64,000 bases of DNA from Pseudomonadota bacterium (GCA_018821535.1 JAHJLV010000044.1:1-64000); one strand, 5' to 3'. Shown: positions 44,737 to 54,292, numbered from the stretch's first letter. Notes: a model not told the origin generated them from the sequence alone. Numbers and translations: made by a program.

Positions 44737-44937
44737 TTATTTGATCTTCAATTTTATATTATGGGTCTTAATTGTTGCATTCACAGCATCCGTAAGGGTC
44801 CCCAGTGTTACATTGGATGTGAATTTTTCTCCATTGCTGAAAATTTCTATTCCGCTGGAGCTCTTTTTGGTCAGCTTGAGAAGAACACCCAGTCCAAAAC
44901 TTTTTGATACCTCAAATGGTTTTTCGCTATTTTCCAT
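44737..44937 (-). CDS. Small hypothetical protein (66 aa)
   Basis: A 66-residue protein with an AAAGGA site 6-7 nt upstream of its ATG. No signal peptide or membrane segment; it is strand-rich (SSSGIEIFSNGEKFTSNVTLGTLTDAV) and ends in a lysine-rich tail. It stands just upstream of the SBP-type hybrid kinase on the same strand. I do not recognise the family. Confidence 0.55.
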   Translation of the reverse strand: MENSEKPFEVSKSFGLGVLLKLTKKSSSGIEIFSNGEKFTSNVTLGTLTDAVNATIKTHNIKLKIK

Positions 44938-45084
44938 GATTGATCCTTTCTATCTGTCAGATTCTGTTTAAATTAAATTCAAACCGTATTGAATCTTTGA
45001 TTCTATTATCGGCACTTTACTAAAAAAAATGCAATTCCTGTGCCATAAAAAAACAGATATTTTCCGGATGATAACGATATGCGT

Positions 45085-46725
45085 TTACTGGAAGGGTGTT
45101 GCAGGTAAAATATTTTTCAGGATAGATTCCTGTTCATCCAGGATTTCATTTAAAATGGACACATTTGTCATCGGGTTCATAATAACGCACCGAAGCACTA
45201 CTGTATCATAATCATCCGTGGTGTTTATTTTCAGTTGTGTTCTGGATACAAAGCTTTTTCCAGCCTCTCTCTGGGTCCGTTGAATCCGGGTATTGATGTC
45301 ATCCAGGATGGCATCCAGCCGTCGGCGTTCAATTTCATCGGCGGTTTTAAGCTGTTCTCTTATGTTTTCAGGGATCATTCTGTAAGTGACAATATTGAGT
45401 TGAGGCTTGGTGAGCAACTGGAAAAGGGGCCGTTTTTCAATAATTTCTGAAAATTGTCGGGCGGTTTCTATCCCGTATTCAATCATCAGGGCATATCCTC
45501 TGGAACCCATTATTTTAAGTGAACTGTCCAGAATAAGAGAATTGGCTTCCCGGGAGCCCTCAAGTGTTTTTATGCCAAGATCAACACTGCCCCGGCGATT
45601 TACATAACTGGAATGGTACACAATCTGATCAAGAGCCTTGGGGTCTTTAAAATAAACCATTCCGGCTGTCATGGGCATATAAAACTGCTTGTGGCAGTCA
45701 ATACTGACTGAATCCGCCCGCTCAATCCCCTTGAGAAGATGACTGTATTTTTCTGACAGAAGAACCGGGCCTCCCCAGGCCGCATCCACATGGAAATGAA
45801 TGCCATGTTTCTGGCAGATATCTGCAAGTTGCGGCAACGGATCTATAATTCCGGTTTCTGTGGCACCGGCTATTCCGACAATAGCGGCAATTTTTGTTTT
45901 TTTATCTGCACCAAATTCTTTGATTTTTTTCTTGAGTTTTACCAGATCAATGCTTCTGGTTTCATCCACATCAATGGGGATCACATTCTGGTTTCCAAAC
46001 CCGAGAACACCACCGGCTTTTCTAAATGAGAAATGGCCTCTTTTTGATATAAGGATTACGACCCGTTCAAGGTCATGGGCTTTCATGGCCTGATAAAATC
46101 CGTCGGTTTCAATACTTTTAAAATCATCTTTCGGAGCAAACAGTTTATTTCTGGCAACCCAGAGAGCGGTCAGGTTTGCAGTGGTTCCACCGGTGGTAAA
46201 AACTCCCAGACAGGTTTCAGTATTTTGCACATGTTCAAGATAAAACGTCTCATCAAAATTGAAGATCATCCGGTGCATTTTGGCCAGAATCTGTTTTTCA
46301 AGCACTGATAAAACCTTTGATGTTTCAATTTTGATAACGTTCTGATTCAGCGCTGCAGTGATGGCTTTCAGATGGACCATGAAAAAAGGGATGGCTGATG
46401 TCATATGTCCTATGAAATAGGGGGAGGCAACGTTAACAGCCCTGGGGGCAATTTCATCAATGATGTCCTTGATGACATTTGCCAGTTTTTTTTGCGGATT
46501 CTTATTTATTTTTGTATCTGTGTATTCTTCGGCAAGCTTGATCAGACTTATTTCTTCGGTGACACCGACATGCTTGTTCAAAAAATCATGGAGACCGAAC
46601 AGGATCTGTTCCATGTATTTAACCAGGACTTTTTTGCTGTTGTCATCTTCAGGGCGGATAAAAATCCGGCGAAGTGTTTCCCAGTCTGCTACAAGCGAAG
46701 CAGAATCTTTTTGAATTTGCGCCAT
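45085..46725 (-). CDS. panP: PLP-dependent decarboxylase, aspartate 1-decarboxylase (PanP)-like
   Basis: A 546-aa group II PLP decarboxylase. The cofactor lysine is in SIDCHKQFYMP; other motifs are FTTGGTTANLTALW (phosphate binding), HFHVDAAWGG (PLP ring Asp) and SPYFIGHMTSAIP. Length and sequence texture match PanP of Vibrio and Shewanella, which makes beta-alanine from aspartate for pantothenate; a glutamate/tyrosine-type decarboxylase is the alternative. No pan genes are adjacent. The symbol is tentative. A good promoter (46768-46796) lies just upstream. Confidence 0.75.
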   Translation of the reverse strand: MAQIQKDSASLVADWETLRRIFIRPEDDNSKKVLVKYMEQILFGLHDFLNKHVGVTEEISLIKLAEEYTDTKINKNPQKKLANVIKDIIDEIAPRAVNVASPYFIGHMTSAIPFFMVHLKAITAALNQNVIKIETSKVLSVLEKQILAKMHRMIFNFDETFYLEHVQNTETCLGVFTTGGTTANLTALWVARNKLFAPKDDFKSIETDGFYQAMKAHDLERVVILISKRGHFSFRKAGGVLGFGNQNVIPIDVDETRSIDLVKLKKKIKEFGADKKTKIAAIVGIAGATETGIIDPLPQLADICQKHGIHFHVDAAWGGPVLLSEKYSHLLKGIERADSVSIDCHKQFYMPMTAGMVYFKDPKALDQIVYHSSYVNRRGSVDLGIKTLEGSREANSLILDSSLKIMGSRGYALMIEYGIETARQFSEIIEKRPLFQLLTKPQLNIVTYRMIPENIREQLKTADEIERRRLDAILDDINTRIQRTQREAGKSFVSRTQLKINTTDDYDTVVLRCVIMNPMTNVSILNEILDEQESILKNILPATPFQ

Positions 46726-46767
46726 GGCCCGTGCCTTCTTCTCCCAAGTATCTGTTTAAAGGCTTGT

Positions 46768-46796
46768 ATAATGAACGTTTGCTTATTAATAGTCAA
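46768..46796 (-). promoter_or_regulatory. Predicted sigma-70 promoter of the PLP decarboxylase
   Basis: On the minus strand TTGACT (46796-46791), 17-bp spacer, CATTAT (46773-46768), 42 nt before the start. Confidence 0.5.
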
Positions 46797-46860
46797 TATA
46801 TAATTGACCTGCAAAAATTTTATATGACCTGATACAGTTTTGTAATAAACGACAACCTTT

Positions 46861-46874
46861 GGTTTAAATAAACC
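46861..46874. promoter_or_regulatory. Candidate operator GGTTTAAATAAACC
   Basis: A perfect inverted repeat (GGTTTA-AA-TAAACC) about 70 nt upstream of the small rightward gene at 46943, in the divergent gap with the PLP decarboxylase. Could be a regulator site; no partner is identified. Confidence 0.35.
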
Positions 46875-46942
46875 TTTTCAAATCCAGCGATTGATTGTAA
46901 ATTCCTAAAAAAAATGGACAGCCCAAAAGGAGACGGTTGATT

Positions 46943-47203
46943 ATGGATCTGCACCAAAAGGATATTCTAACAAAGGTGACCCGGTATAATCTGATCCGGA
47001 ACGGAAGAATGATTTATATTGATGTGCATCAGAAAATTCAGGGCACGCTGGCCGGTGATTTTATTGCAGTGCCCAATCTGGTGAATATTGTGGCAAAACC
47101 GGAGCATCAGGGTTTGGGGGATAATGAACAAAAAGCCCTTGAAGACTGCCTGAAAAAAGTTAAAGGCCTGAACCTGGAAGATCTTTTCCCGCAGAATAAT
47201 TAA
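46943..47203 (+). CDS. Small hypothetical protein (86 aa)
   Basis: An 86-residue protein with AAGGAG 10 nt upstream of its ATG (a TTG at 46937 is closer to that site). It has a strand-rich middle (MIYIDVHQKIQGTLAGDFIAVPN) and a helical C terminus (EQKALEDCLKKVKG). No signal peptide. Its stop overlaps the convergent korC stop by 4 nt. I do not recognise it. Confidence 0.6.
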   Translation: MDLHQKDILTKVTRYNLIRNGRMIYIDVHQKIQGTLAGDFIAVPNLVNIVAKPEHQGLGDNEQKALEDCLKKVKGLNLEDLFPQNN

Positions 47204-47745
47204 TTCCGGTTTTTTATTCCCATGGACACGCCCAGATCCAGGGCGGTTCTGTTGATATCCAGAAAATCAGCAGGCACGGATTTTTCCAGGACGTTTATAA
47301 TGGATTCGGGCCGGATCAGATCTGAAAGGCCAATGACTGCCCCCAGCATGCAGATGTTGAATACCAGAGGATTCCCGATTTTTTGCTGCACCGTGTCAAA
47401 CATGGGAAGGGAAATATGTTTTGCAGCTACTTTTTTTTCAACTGTCACATATTTTGAGTCCACCAGCAGCAGACCGCCGGGCCGTATGAGAGAGGAAAAC
47501 GTATTATAGCTTTCCTGGGTCAGGCTGATCAATATATTGGCCTGGGTCACTTTGGGGAAAAAAATCTGGTTATCATCTATAATCACATCACTTCGGGTGC
47601 TGCCTCCCCTTGCGGCTGCGCCATAGCTCTGGGACTGAACAGCATGTTTATTTTCAAAGAGTGCTGCGGCTTTGGCAAGAATAATTGCCGCGGTAATGAC
47701 GCCCTGTCCGCCGGACCCTGAAAAAATCAGTCTGGATCGTTCCAT
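47200..47745 (-). CDS. korC: 2-oxoacid:ferredoxin oxidoreductase, gamma subunit
   Basis: A 181-aa gamma subunit (POR/KOR catalytic domain) starting with FSGSGGQGVITAAIILAKA, followed by SYGAAARGGSTRSDVIID and NILISLTQESYN. It is the last gene of korD-korA-korB-korC. The complex decarboxylates 2-oxoglutarate (or another 2-oxoacid) with CoA and ferredoxin, or the reverse in reductive carbon fixation. Confidence 0.9.
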   Translation of the reverse strand: MERSRLIFSGSGGQGVITAAIILAKAAALFENKHAVQSQSYGAAARGGSTRSDVIIDDNQIFFPKVTQANILISLTQESYNTFSSLIRPGGLLLVDSKYVTVEKKVAAKHISLPMFDTVQQKIGNPLVFNICMLGAVIGLSDLIRPESIINVLEKSVPADFLDINRTALDLGVSMGIKNRN

Positions 47746-47764
47746 TTATATATTTCCTTTCCTG

Positions 47765-48589
47765 TTATAGACTTTCTTTCATGGCTGTTGCGATAATCTG
47801 ATCGTAGGCCTCACAATATTCCGGAACAGTTTTATCTTCAACAAAAATACCCCGCTGAATCAGATTCGGGTTGTTTTCCAGTTTTTTGGACCCGATTTTT
47901 GCAGTATGGGTGTTAAATCCTTCCATCATCTGTATGGCATCGCCTTCTTTATTTTTCCGGCCGTAATAGGTCGGACACTGGGTGAGAATTTCCACAACGG
48001 AAAACCCTTTGTGCGTAATGGCTTTTTTAATGATGTCCTTGGATTCGGTGGCGTGGAAAACCGTGGATCGGGCGACAAAGGTCGCACCGGCACTTTTTGC
48101 CAGATCAACAATATCAAAAGCTCTGTCAATGGTCAGATAGGGTGCGGTTGTGGCTTTTTTTCCGCTGCCGGATAACGGAGAAAACTGGCCGCCGGTCATG
48201 CCGTATATCCGGTTGTTCATGACAATGGCGGTGATATCAATATTTCTTCTGGCAGCATGGATAAAATGATTGCCGCCAATGGCAAGGGCGTCACCGTCCC
48301 CCATGGGAACAATGGCTTTTAACGAGGGTTTGGAAAGCTTGACACCGGTGGCAAAGGCAAGAGCCCGCCCATGAATGGTATGCAGTGTGTGAAAATCCAC
48401 ATATCCTGAAATCCTGGATGAACAGCCGATGCCTGATGTCACGACAATTTCATTTTTTTCAAGGCCCAGTTCATGGACCGCTCTGAGCAACGCTCCCAGC
48501 ACAATTCCGTGGCCGCATCCGGGACACCATATATGGGGAAAATAGCGGTTCCGGATATAGTCTTTAAAATTGAATTCTTTTTGTTTCAT
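47765..48589 (-). CDS. korB: 2-oxoacid:ferredoxin oxidoreductase, beta subunit (TPP-binding)
   Basis: A 274-aa beta subunit. TPP pocket motifs: WCPGCGHGIVLGAL near the N terminus, VTSGIGCSSR, HTIHGRALAFATG, MGDGDALAIGGNHFIHAARR and NNRIYGMTGGQ. These features and the four-gene layout favour 2-oxoglutarate over pyruvate. It starts 2 nt after korA. Confidence 0.92.
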   Translation of the reverse strand: MKQKEFNFKDYIRNRYFPHIWCPGCGHGIVLGALLRAVHELGLEKNEIVVTSGIGCSSRISGYVDFHTLHTIHGRALAFATGVKLSKPSLKAIVPMGDGDALAIGGNHFIHAARRNIDITAIVMNNRIYGMTGGQFSPLSGSGKKATTAPYLTIDRAFDIVDLAKSAGATFVARSTVFHATESKDIIKKAITHKGFSVVEILTQCPTYYGRKNKEGDAIQMMEGFNTHTAKIGSKKLENNPNLIQRGIFVEDKTVPEYCEAYDQIIATAMKESL

Positions 48590-48591
48590 GG

Positions 48592-49746
48592 TCAGACCCC
48601 TTTTCCCTGAATCATTCGTAATGCGGTTTTAATATCTGTGGGTGAAATCAGTTCGCCATCGATTCTGTTGCAGAGAAAAACCTTGTCAGGGGTATCAACA
48701 GCGCTTTTTACCTGGGCGACCAGTTGACCCATATTCATTTCAACCACCATGACAGCTTTTGCGCCAGCGCATTTTTCTCGTACCAGTTCCGCAGGAAAGG
48801 GCCAGATGGTCTGAAGTTCCAGAACACCCAGTTTGACTCCCCGGGCTTGTCTGTTTCTTGCCAGATGAATGGAGGATCTTGCAGCAGCACCATAGGAGAC
48901 AAGAACATATTCTGCATTGTCCAGCCAGTATTCTTTATATCGGGTAATATCACTGACATTGTTTTCAATTTTATCCACCAGATGCCGTAACAGTCCCCGG
49001 ACAATTTTCGGGTCATTGCTGGGAAATCCCCACATGTCATGAAAAAGTCCGGTAACATTATACCGGTGCTCTCCACCAAAATCGCTCATGGGCAACCGGC
49101 CGTCTTCTCTGGGTAGATACGGGTGATAATCCACGTCTTTGGGAACTGAGGTTTGAAGTCTTTTCACCACCGGGATCACTCCGGGGTCAGGGATAACCAG
49201 TTTTTCACGCATGTGTCCGATGACTTCGTCCAGAAGAATGATCACCGGAGTCCGATAGGTTTCGGCCATATTGAATGCATCCACCGTAATATTAAAGACA
49301 TCCTGGTGACTGGATGCGGTCATGGCAATGATGGCATGATCCCCATGGGTTCCCCATCGGGCCTGGTTTATGTCACCCTGGCTGACGTGGGTGGGATTCC
49401 CTGTGGAGGGACCACCGCGCTGGACATTGGCAATAACGCAGGGAATCTCAGCCATACAGGCATATCCCAGTGCTTCCTGTTTTAATGAAAATCCCGGGCC
49501 GGATGTGGCAGTCATGACTTTATTGCCGGTGAGTGATGCGCCGATGATGGCACCCATGGAGGCGATCTCGTCCTCCATCTGGATAAATTTGCCGCCTTGC
49601 TGCGGCAGACGCGATGCCAGATGTTCGGCAATCTCTGTTGAAGGTGTGATGGGATATCCTGCAAAAAAATTGATTCCTGCATAGATTGCGCCTTCAACGC
49701 AGGCCTCGTTTCCCTGGATAAAACGGATATTGTTATGGGTGGTCAT
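48592..49746 (-). CDS. korA: 2-oxoacid:ferredoxin oxidoreductase, alpha subunit
   Basis: A 384-aa alpha subunit: GNEACVEGAIYAGINFFAGYPITPSTEIAE start, then GASLTGNKVMTATSGPGFSLKQE and NVQRGGPSTGNPT, and a transketolase-C-like end. Together with korB it forms the catalytic core. It overlaps the upstream ferredoxin gene by 14 nt. Confidence 0.92.
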   Translation of the reverse strand: MTTHNNIRFIQGNEACVEGAIYAGINFFAGYPITPSTEIAEHLASRLPQQGGKFIQMEDEIASMGAIIGASLTGNKVMTATSGPGFSLKQEALGYACMAEIPCVIANVQRGGPSTGNPTHVSQGDINQARWGTHGDHAIIAMTASSHQDVFNITVDAFNMAETYRTPVIILLDEVIGHMREKLVIPDPGVIPVVKRLQTSVPKDVDYHPYLPREDGRLPMSDFGGEHRYNVTGLFHDMWGFPSNDPKIVRGLLRHLVDKIENNVSDITRYKEYWLDNAEYVLVSYGAAARSSIHLARNRQARGVKLGVLELQTIWPFPAELVREKCAGAKAVMVVEMNMGQLVAQVKSAVDTPDKVFLCNRIDGELISPTDIKTALRMIQGKGV

Positions 49747-49984
49747 GATTGTCTTCCTTATCCATTATGATCTGTATGGCTAAATCCGGGCATCTGAGTT
49801 CACACAGTCTGCATGCGATACAGTCTTCAGGTCGGACTGCTTTTGCTTTGCCCTGTTCGTCAAATTCAAGCACCTTTTCAGGGCAAAAATGGATGCAGAT
49901 GCCGCATCCCTTGCACCATTGTGTATCAATCAGATGCCTGATCCGGTTTTTTGTCCGGGGTTCGGACGGTTTATTTTTTGCCAT
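49733..49984 (-). CDS. korD: Ferredoxin-type subunit of 2-oxoacid oxidoreductase
   Basis: An 83-aa delta subunit with two 4Fe-4S motifs: CKGCGICIHFCP and CIACRLCELRCP. It carries electrons from the TPP site to ferredoxin. The start at 49984 (MAKNKPSEP) follows GAGGGAG; a longer frame to 50020 has no such site. It is the first gene of korDABC. Confidence 0.92.
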   Translation of the reverse strand: MAKNKPSEPRTKNRIRHLIDTQWCKGCGICIHFCPEKVLEFDEQGKAKAVRPEDCIACRLCELRCPDLAIQIIMDKEDNHDHP

Positions 49985-50249
49985 ATCTCCCTCATTGAAA
50001 AGATGACAATCTTTATTCATCTTTGCGGATTTGTCCGGGTTTTTATGTGAATGTCAAGGATGTGTGTTATTTCAGTGAACACAGGTCCATTCTTTTGTAT
50101 TTCATAAAAAATTGCAAGGGGAAAACAGGAAAAACTGGTAAGAATATCTGTTGAATCATGATATGATGCCGGATATGATATCAGATTTTGAAAAAGATTT
50201 TAAAAATTTGTCCGGTGTTCAGACAAAAACAGGGAAGGATAAAGATTAA

Positions 50250-51074
50250 TTGAAAAAAACGCCTCTTGTGAGCGTCATCCTGCCTACATATAATCGGGCA
50301 TGGATACTGAAAACAGCGATAGATTCAGTTCTCTGTCAGGATTATTCTCCCATTGAACTGATTGTCATTGATGACGGATCAACCGATCATACCCAACAGC
50401 TTCTGGCGGACTACGGTGATCAACTGATGGTCTTAAGACAGGAAAATAAAGGGGTCAGCGCTGCAAGAAATGCAGGTATAAAAAAAAGTCGTGGAGAACT
50501 TTTGGCTCTTCTGGATTCGGATGATGCCTGGGAAAAACAGAAGATATCCTGCCAGGTGGATTTTTTTAATGCCCATCCTGAGGCCATGATCTGCCAGACC
50601 GAGGAAATATGGATCAGGAACAAAAAAAGGGTGAACCCGAAGGCAAGGCACAAAAAACCGTCAGGCATGATATTCGAGCCATCCTTGAATCTGTGCCTGG
50701 TCAGTCCGTCTGCGGTCATGATGCGAAAAGCACTGTTTGATATCAAAGGCTATTTTAATGAATCGTTTTCAGTGTGTGAGGATTATGATTTATGGCTTCG
50801 AATCAGCAGTTCGATTCCTGTTTTTTTGATTGATAAGCCGTATGTCATCAAAACCGGCGGGCACACGGATCAGTTGTCCGGCCTTCATTCCCAGGATAAA
50901 GTCAGGATTCAGTCCCTGGTGGCGCTTATCGAGTCGGGCAGCTTGACCCAGGACCAGATTCAAAAAACCCGGGTTGTATTGAAAAATAAATGTCTGATTT
51001 ATGCCAACGGGTGTATCAAACGGAAAAGAATGGATGAAGGGAAATACTATATGGATCTTGCCGAATCCATTTAA
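50250..51074 (+). CDS. Family 2 glycosyltransferase
   Basis: A 274-aa GT-A fold enzyme. SVILPTYNRAWIL opens the nucleotide-binding domain, IVIDDGSTDHT and LLALLDSDDAWEKQK give the two aspartate signatures (the second is the DxD-like metal site), and a helix with CEDYDLWLRI follows near 180. TTG start right after an upstream 28-codon frame, with AAGGAT upstream. The donor and acceptor are unknown; no polysaccharide cluster is nearby. Confidence 0.88.
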   Translation: MKKTPLVSVILPTYNRAWILKTAIDSVLCQDYSPIELIVIDDGSTDHTQQLLADYGDQLMVLRQENKGVSAARNAGIKKSRGELLALLDSDDAWEKQKISCQVDFFNAHPEAMICQTEEIWIRNKKRVNPKARHKKPSGMIFEPSLNLCLVSPSAVMMRKALFDIKGYFNESFSVCEDYDLWLRISSSIPVFLIDKPYVIKTGGHTDQLSGLHSQDKVRIQSLVALIESGSLTQDQIQKTRVVLKNKCLIYANGCIKRKRMDEGKYYMDLAESI

Positions 51075-53539
51075 AAATCGATGATTTTAATTTCATGGAG
51101 GATAATGCCGTTTTCTTCCTGGGCCAGTTCAATGATTTTGCAGTGTTTCAGTTCTTCTTTTAAAAATTTGGAAGAATGAGCGCCTTTGATCAGCGTATCC
51201 TGTGTAATGGTTTTACTGACAGAAACAAAAGGATTCGGTGGGGTTTTCATGGAAAATTCTTTCAATGCTTTTTTATCCAGGACCAGCGTTTTGTTTTTTT
51301 CCTCCAATTGTTTTATCTGCTTTTTGCAGGATTCGATATCCTTTGCAATCTGATCCTGGGTTTTAAAAATTCGGTTCAGTTCCTTTTCTGCTGTCTGTGC
51401 AGAGTCCTGAAGTTTTTTCATTTTGTTTGTTAATTGCTGAACCTGAACAAGGTTATTTGATTTTTCAAGCTCCGGTATGGATTTTTTGATCCGGGTTATT
51501 TCCACCTGGGATCGATCCTGAACCTGTGCTTTTTCCGATATCTGCTCGTAGAGGGCACGGTCCTGTTCTTCCAGTTTTTTGATTTCATCTTTTAAAGTTT
51601 TCACTTTGGCAACAAAGATTTTTAAGTCTTCATCAATCTGTTTGTCCAGAATTTCCATATGGTCGTCCACACCCACTTTCAATTTGACGGGGATGGAAGA
51701 AAAGGTTCCGATGTCGCCTGCTTCGATGCCCAGCTTTGCCGTGACCTGGCTGGAAATAATGTGACCTGTGGGGTTAATGCATTTGCCGCTTAAAATGATT
51801 TTGGAATCTATGATTTCCTTGGTTACGGTCAGATCTCCATACCCCATAATATTTGAATGATTAATAAATTTTGCCTGGGTATTGCCCTGGACAAAAATGG
51901 TTGAATCGGTAATGCCGCTGGAAACATTCAGATCTCCGGAAAGATCGATGGTCCCGCCCTCAATTTCCTGGACAGTCAGGTTGATGCCTTTGACTGTAAA
52001 TCCTTCTTTTATCATTCCCTTGACCGTAATATTGCCCTTAAAATCAATATTGCCGGTTTCATAGTCAACATCTTTTGGGATGACAAGTTCCGGGTTGACG
52101 GAAATGGTGCCCAGTTTATCAAGGTGGGGCTGGCCGCTGATAGTCGCATATATGCAGTTTTCGTCTTCAGACATCCGGGCTCCTGTTCCTGCGGAAAAGA
52201 CCGGATCAACTACTTCATCTATCGGAATGGAAGTTCCGGAAACAGTGATGCCGGGATTGCCCTGTTTTGCCGGTTTTTTTTCGGCAAGAAGCACGCCTTC
52301 GGTTGTGTAGGGGATATCCCCCCGGTTCCGGAAATCAATGGTGCCGTCTTCGTTGATTTTCCCCGCATTTGTATAATCGGTCTGGAAATGAAACTGTATC
52401 ACCCCGTCTTCTCCCGGGACAGCCTCTTCACCCTGTGCGATACATATTTTCTCTTCACCAGATTTTGCCAGCCAGATTTCAATTTTTGCGTCCTCCAGCA
52501 AGCCATAGGCAATTTTTTTCTGTAAAAGCAGATCCAGGATATCAGATACGGTAACAGCCGGGCTGAGACCATCCGTGGGTTTAAGTTTTTTAATAAAGGC
52601 CCGGGTTTTAGAGTCTGAAACAGTAATTTTAAAATATTCATCCAGAACATGTTTATTTTTTATATCCTCTGCGCTTTCAAATTCCTCCGGTGCCTGGGGT
52701 GTTGTTGACGGTATCCCAACCGCATTGCTGAAGGCCGTTTTCAGGATATGGGAGATAATTTGCACCTGTTCTGTTTCTTTTGCAGAACCTGCAGGATCAA
52801 TCAGATTTTCAAGATCCAGATTCACAGGGGGGATGTCATATCGGGTGGTTAACTGGTCAAATAATGTTTTTATGCCGTCACAAAGATTTACAAATTCCTT
52901 GTAATATGTTCTGGGACTGCCTGTTATGTTTTTATGATCCAGGAGTGTCTCAAGATTGATATCTGCATTTAAAAGCGCCTGGTTCTGCAGGGCTCTCTTT
53001 TTTGACGTGAGCATGCTCTTTTGAGCATTTTTTTCTTCAATCAGTGCCTGATAGTTTTTGCCTTTTTTTTTCAGTTTCTGGGCAATATTTAACATCTGCT
53101 TGTTCTGATGGTTGATGATGCGTTTAAGCTGTTCTTTTTTCATCGTATGCTTGAATTGCTTATAACAGCTTTTTGCCTGATGGATCAGAACCTCATCTTT
53201 GAAAGGAGTGATAATACAGGCATGGATATCTGCCTTGTTAATTGCATTTATCAGTATCTGGGATTTATCCCCGGGCACCATCAATATGCGCTGGGTAAAA
53301 GGTGAAATGGATTTTACCTGTGACAGGATATCATCTCCTTCCATTTTCGGCAGTTTAAAATTGCTGATAAACAGTGTGACCAGAGATGTTTTATGTGTGG
53401 CAAGGCAGTCCAGGGCTTCTTTTGATACGGTCTTACAGATCACATCCCATCCTTCTTTGGCAAGAATCGTCTGAACATGATTGGATATGGTTCTATCGTT
53501 TTCCAGGACAATGACTTTGGGTTTTCTTTTAGCAGTCAT
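51071..53539 (-). CDS. FapA/DUF342 family protein with degenerate N-terminal receiver
   Basis: An 822-aa protein. Residues 1-120 are receiver-like, but the acidic pair is EN (V-L-E-N-D, 12-14), the phospho-acceptor position is Asn60 (FISNFKLPKMEG) and the conserved Lys is gone (ITPF). A charged coiled coil (130-190) follows, then the DUF342/FapA body (about 310-650) with right-handed beta-helix-like repeats (IDLSGDLNVSSGI, SKIILSGKCIN), and a long C-terminal coiled coil. DUF342 proteins are linked to cell-shape, flagellar or polar functions in other bacteria. It lies 6 nt downstream of a receiver protein that also lacks its Asp. Confidence 0.8.
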   Translation of the reverse strand: MTAKRKPKVIVLENDRTISNHVQTILAKEGWDVICKTVSKEALDCLATHKTSLVTLFISNFKLPKMEGDDILSQVKSISPFTQRILMVPGDKSQILINAINKADIHACIITPFKDEVLIHQAKSCYKQFKHTMKKEQLKRIINHQNKQMLNIAQKLKKKGKNYQALIEEKNAQKSMLTSKKRALQNQALLNADINLETLLDHKNITGSPRTYYKEFVNLCDGIKTLFDQLTTRYDIPPVNLDLENLIDPAGSAKETEQVQIISHILKTAFSNAVGIPSTTPQAPEEFESAEDIKNKHVLDEYFKITVSDSKTRAFIKKLKPTDGLSPAVTVSDILDLLLQKKIAYGLLEDAKIEIWLAKSGEEKICIAQGEEAVPGEDGVIQFHFQTDYTNAGKINEDGTIDFRNRGDIPYTTEGVLLAEKKPAKQGNPGITVSGTSIPIDEVVDPVFSAGTGARMSEDENCIYATISGQPHLDKLGTISVNPELVIPKDVDYETGNIDFKGNITVKGMIKEGFTVKGINLTVQEIEGGTIDLSGDLNVSSGITDSTIFVQGNTQAKFINHSNIMGYGDLTVTKEIIDSKIILSGKCINPTGHIISSQVTAKLGIEAGDIGTFSSIPVKLKVGVDDHMEILDKQIDEDLKIFVAKVKTLKDEIKKLEEQDRALYEQISEKAQVQDRSQVEITRIKKSIPELEKSNNLVQVQQLTNKMKKLQDSAQTAEKELNRIFKTQDQIAKDIESCKKQIKQLEEKNKTLVLDKKALKEFSMKTPPNPFVSVSKTITQDTLIKGAHSSKFLKEELKHCKIIELAQEENGIILHEIKIIDF

Positions 53540-53545
53540 GCGGTA

Positions 53546-54292
53546 TCATCTTTTCCCGTTGTCTGTTCGGGGCATTTCAAAGCCGTTTCTGTGTGCAGTT
53601 TCAGTGAACTGGCCATGGAGTGTCCGGATGGTTTCAGAAAACAGATCATAAATCTTTTCAGGGTCCGGGTTTCCGTCATTCAGCAGCATGTGTGCGGTGA
53701 TCTGCGGTGACAAAATATCCGGGTTGACTGAAGGCTGGCTTAAGATATGCTGGATTTCTTTCTGGAGCTGTTCGATTTCCCTGTCAAGTGCAAGGATCGT
53801 TTTATTGTGAGATTTTACGGTTTCCATAAACTCGCAACTCAGATCGTATAATTTTGTATTTTGTTGTTTGGCAAGCCGGAGCAGTTTTTCATTTTCCATG
53901 AGAATTTCAAACTTGCCTATGCTCAGCTTGATGGCATCTAAAAGTTCGTCCGGGTCTATGGGCTTTGTTAAATAATGATGGATGATCCCTTTATTGACAA
54001 CAGCGGTGATTGCATCGACATCTGCGTGGGCAGCCATCAGGCAGAGAATAGTATGCGGGCAGATGTCTTTGATATGTTCAAGGCATTGCATGCCTTTCAT
54101 GCCGGCGATATCCTGCTCTGCGATAATAAAGGAAAACGGTTGGTCCCGGGTTTTAATCAGTTCCAGAGCCGCTTCTCCCGAGACTGAAAACGCCATTTTG
54201 ACATGGGGCTCAATCAGGAGATTGTTGAAAATTTCTCGAGTACTCTGGTTATCATCAATAACAAGAATGCTATGCTGATATGAATCGTCCAT
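53546..54292 (-). CDS. Response-regulator-like protein with Asp-to-Glu receiver and coiled coil
   Basis: A 248-aa protein. The receiver has an intact acidic pair (VIDDNQ) and Lys (LTKPI), but the phospho-acceptor position is Glu59 (IIAEQDIAGMKG, eight residues before G67, as in CheY D57). Glu can mimic phospho-Asp, so it may be constitutively on. Residues 130-200 are a coiled coil (LRLAKQQNTKLYDLSCEF ... LDREIEQLQKEIQ), with no DNA-binding or enzymatic output. It is first in a two-gene operon with the FapA-family gene. Confidence 0.8.
   Translation of the reverse strand: MDDSYQHSILVIDDNQSTREIFNNLLIEPHVKMAFSVSGEAALELIKTRDQPFSFIIAEQDIAGMKGMQCLEHIKDICPHTILCLMAAHADVDAITAVVNKGIIHHYLTKPIDPDELLDAIKLSIGKFEILMENEKLLRLAKQQNTKLYDLSCEFMETVKSHNKTILALDREIEQLQKEIQHILSQPSVNPDILSPQITAHMLLNDGNPDPEKIYDLFSETIRTLHGQFTETAHRNGFEMPRTDNGKR

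Noticed and set aside
50163..50249. 28-codon frame ending exactly before the glycosyltransferase TTG start
   Set aside because: No ribosome site and no recognisable sequence; kept only as a possible leader, not annotated as a gene.
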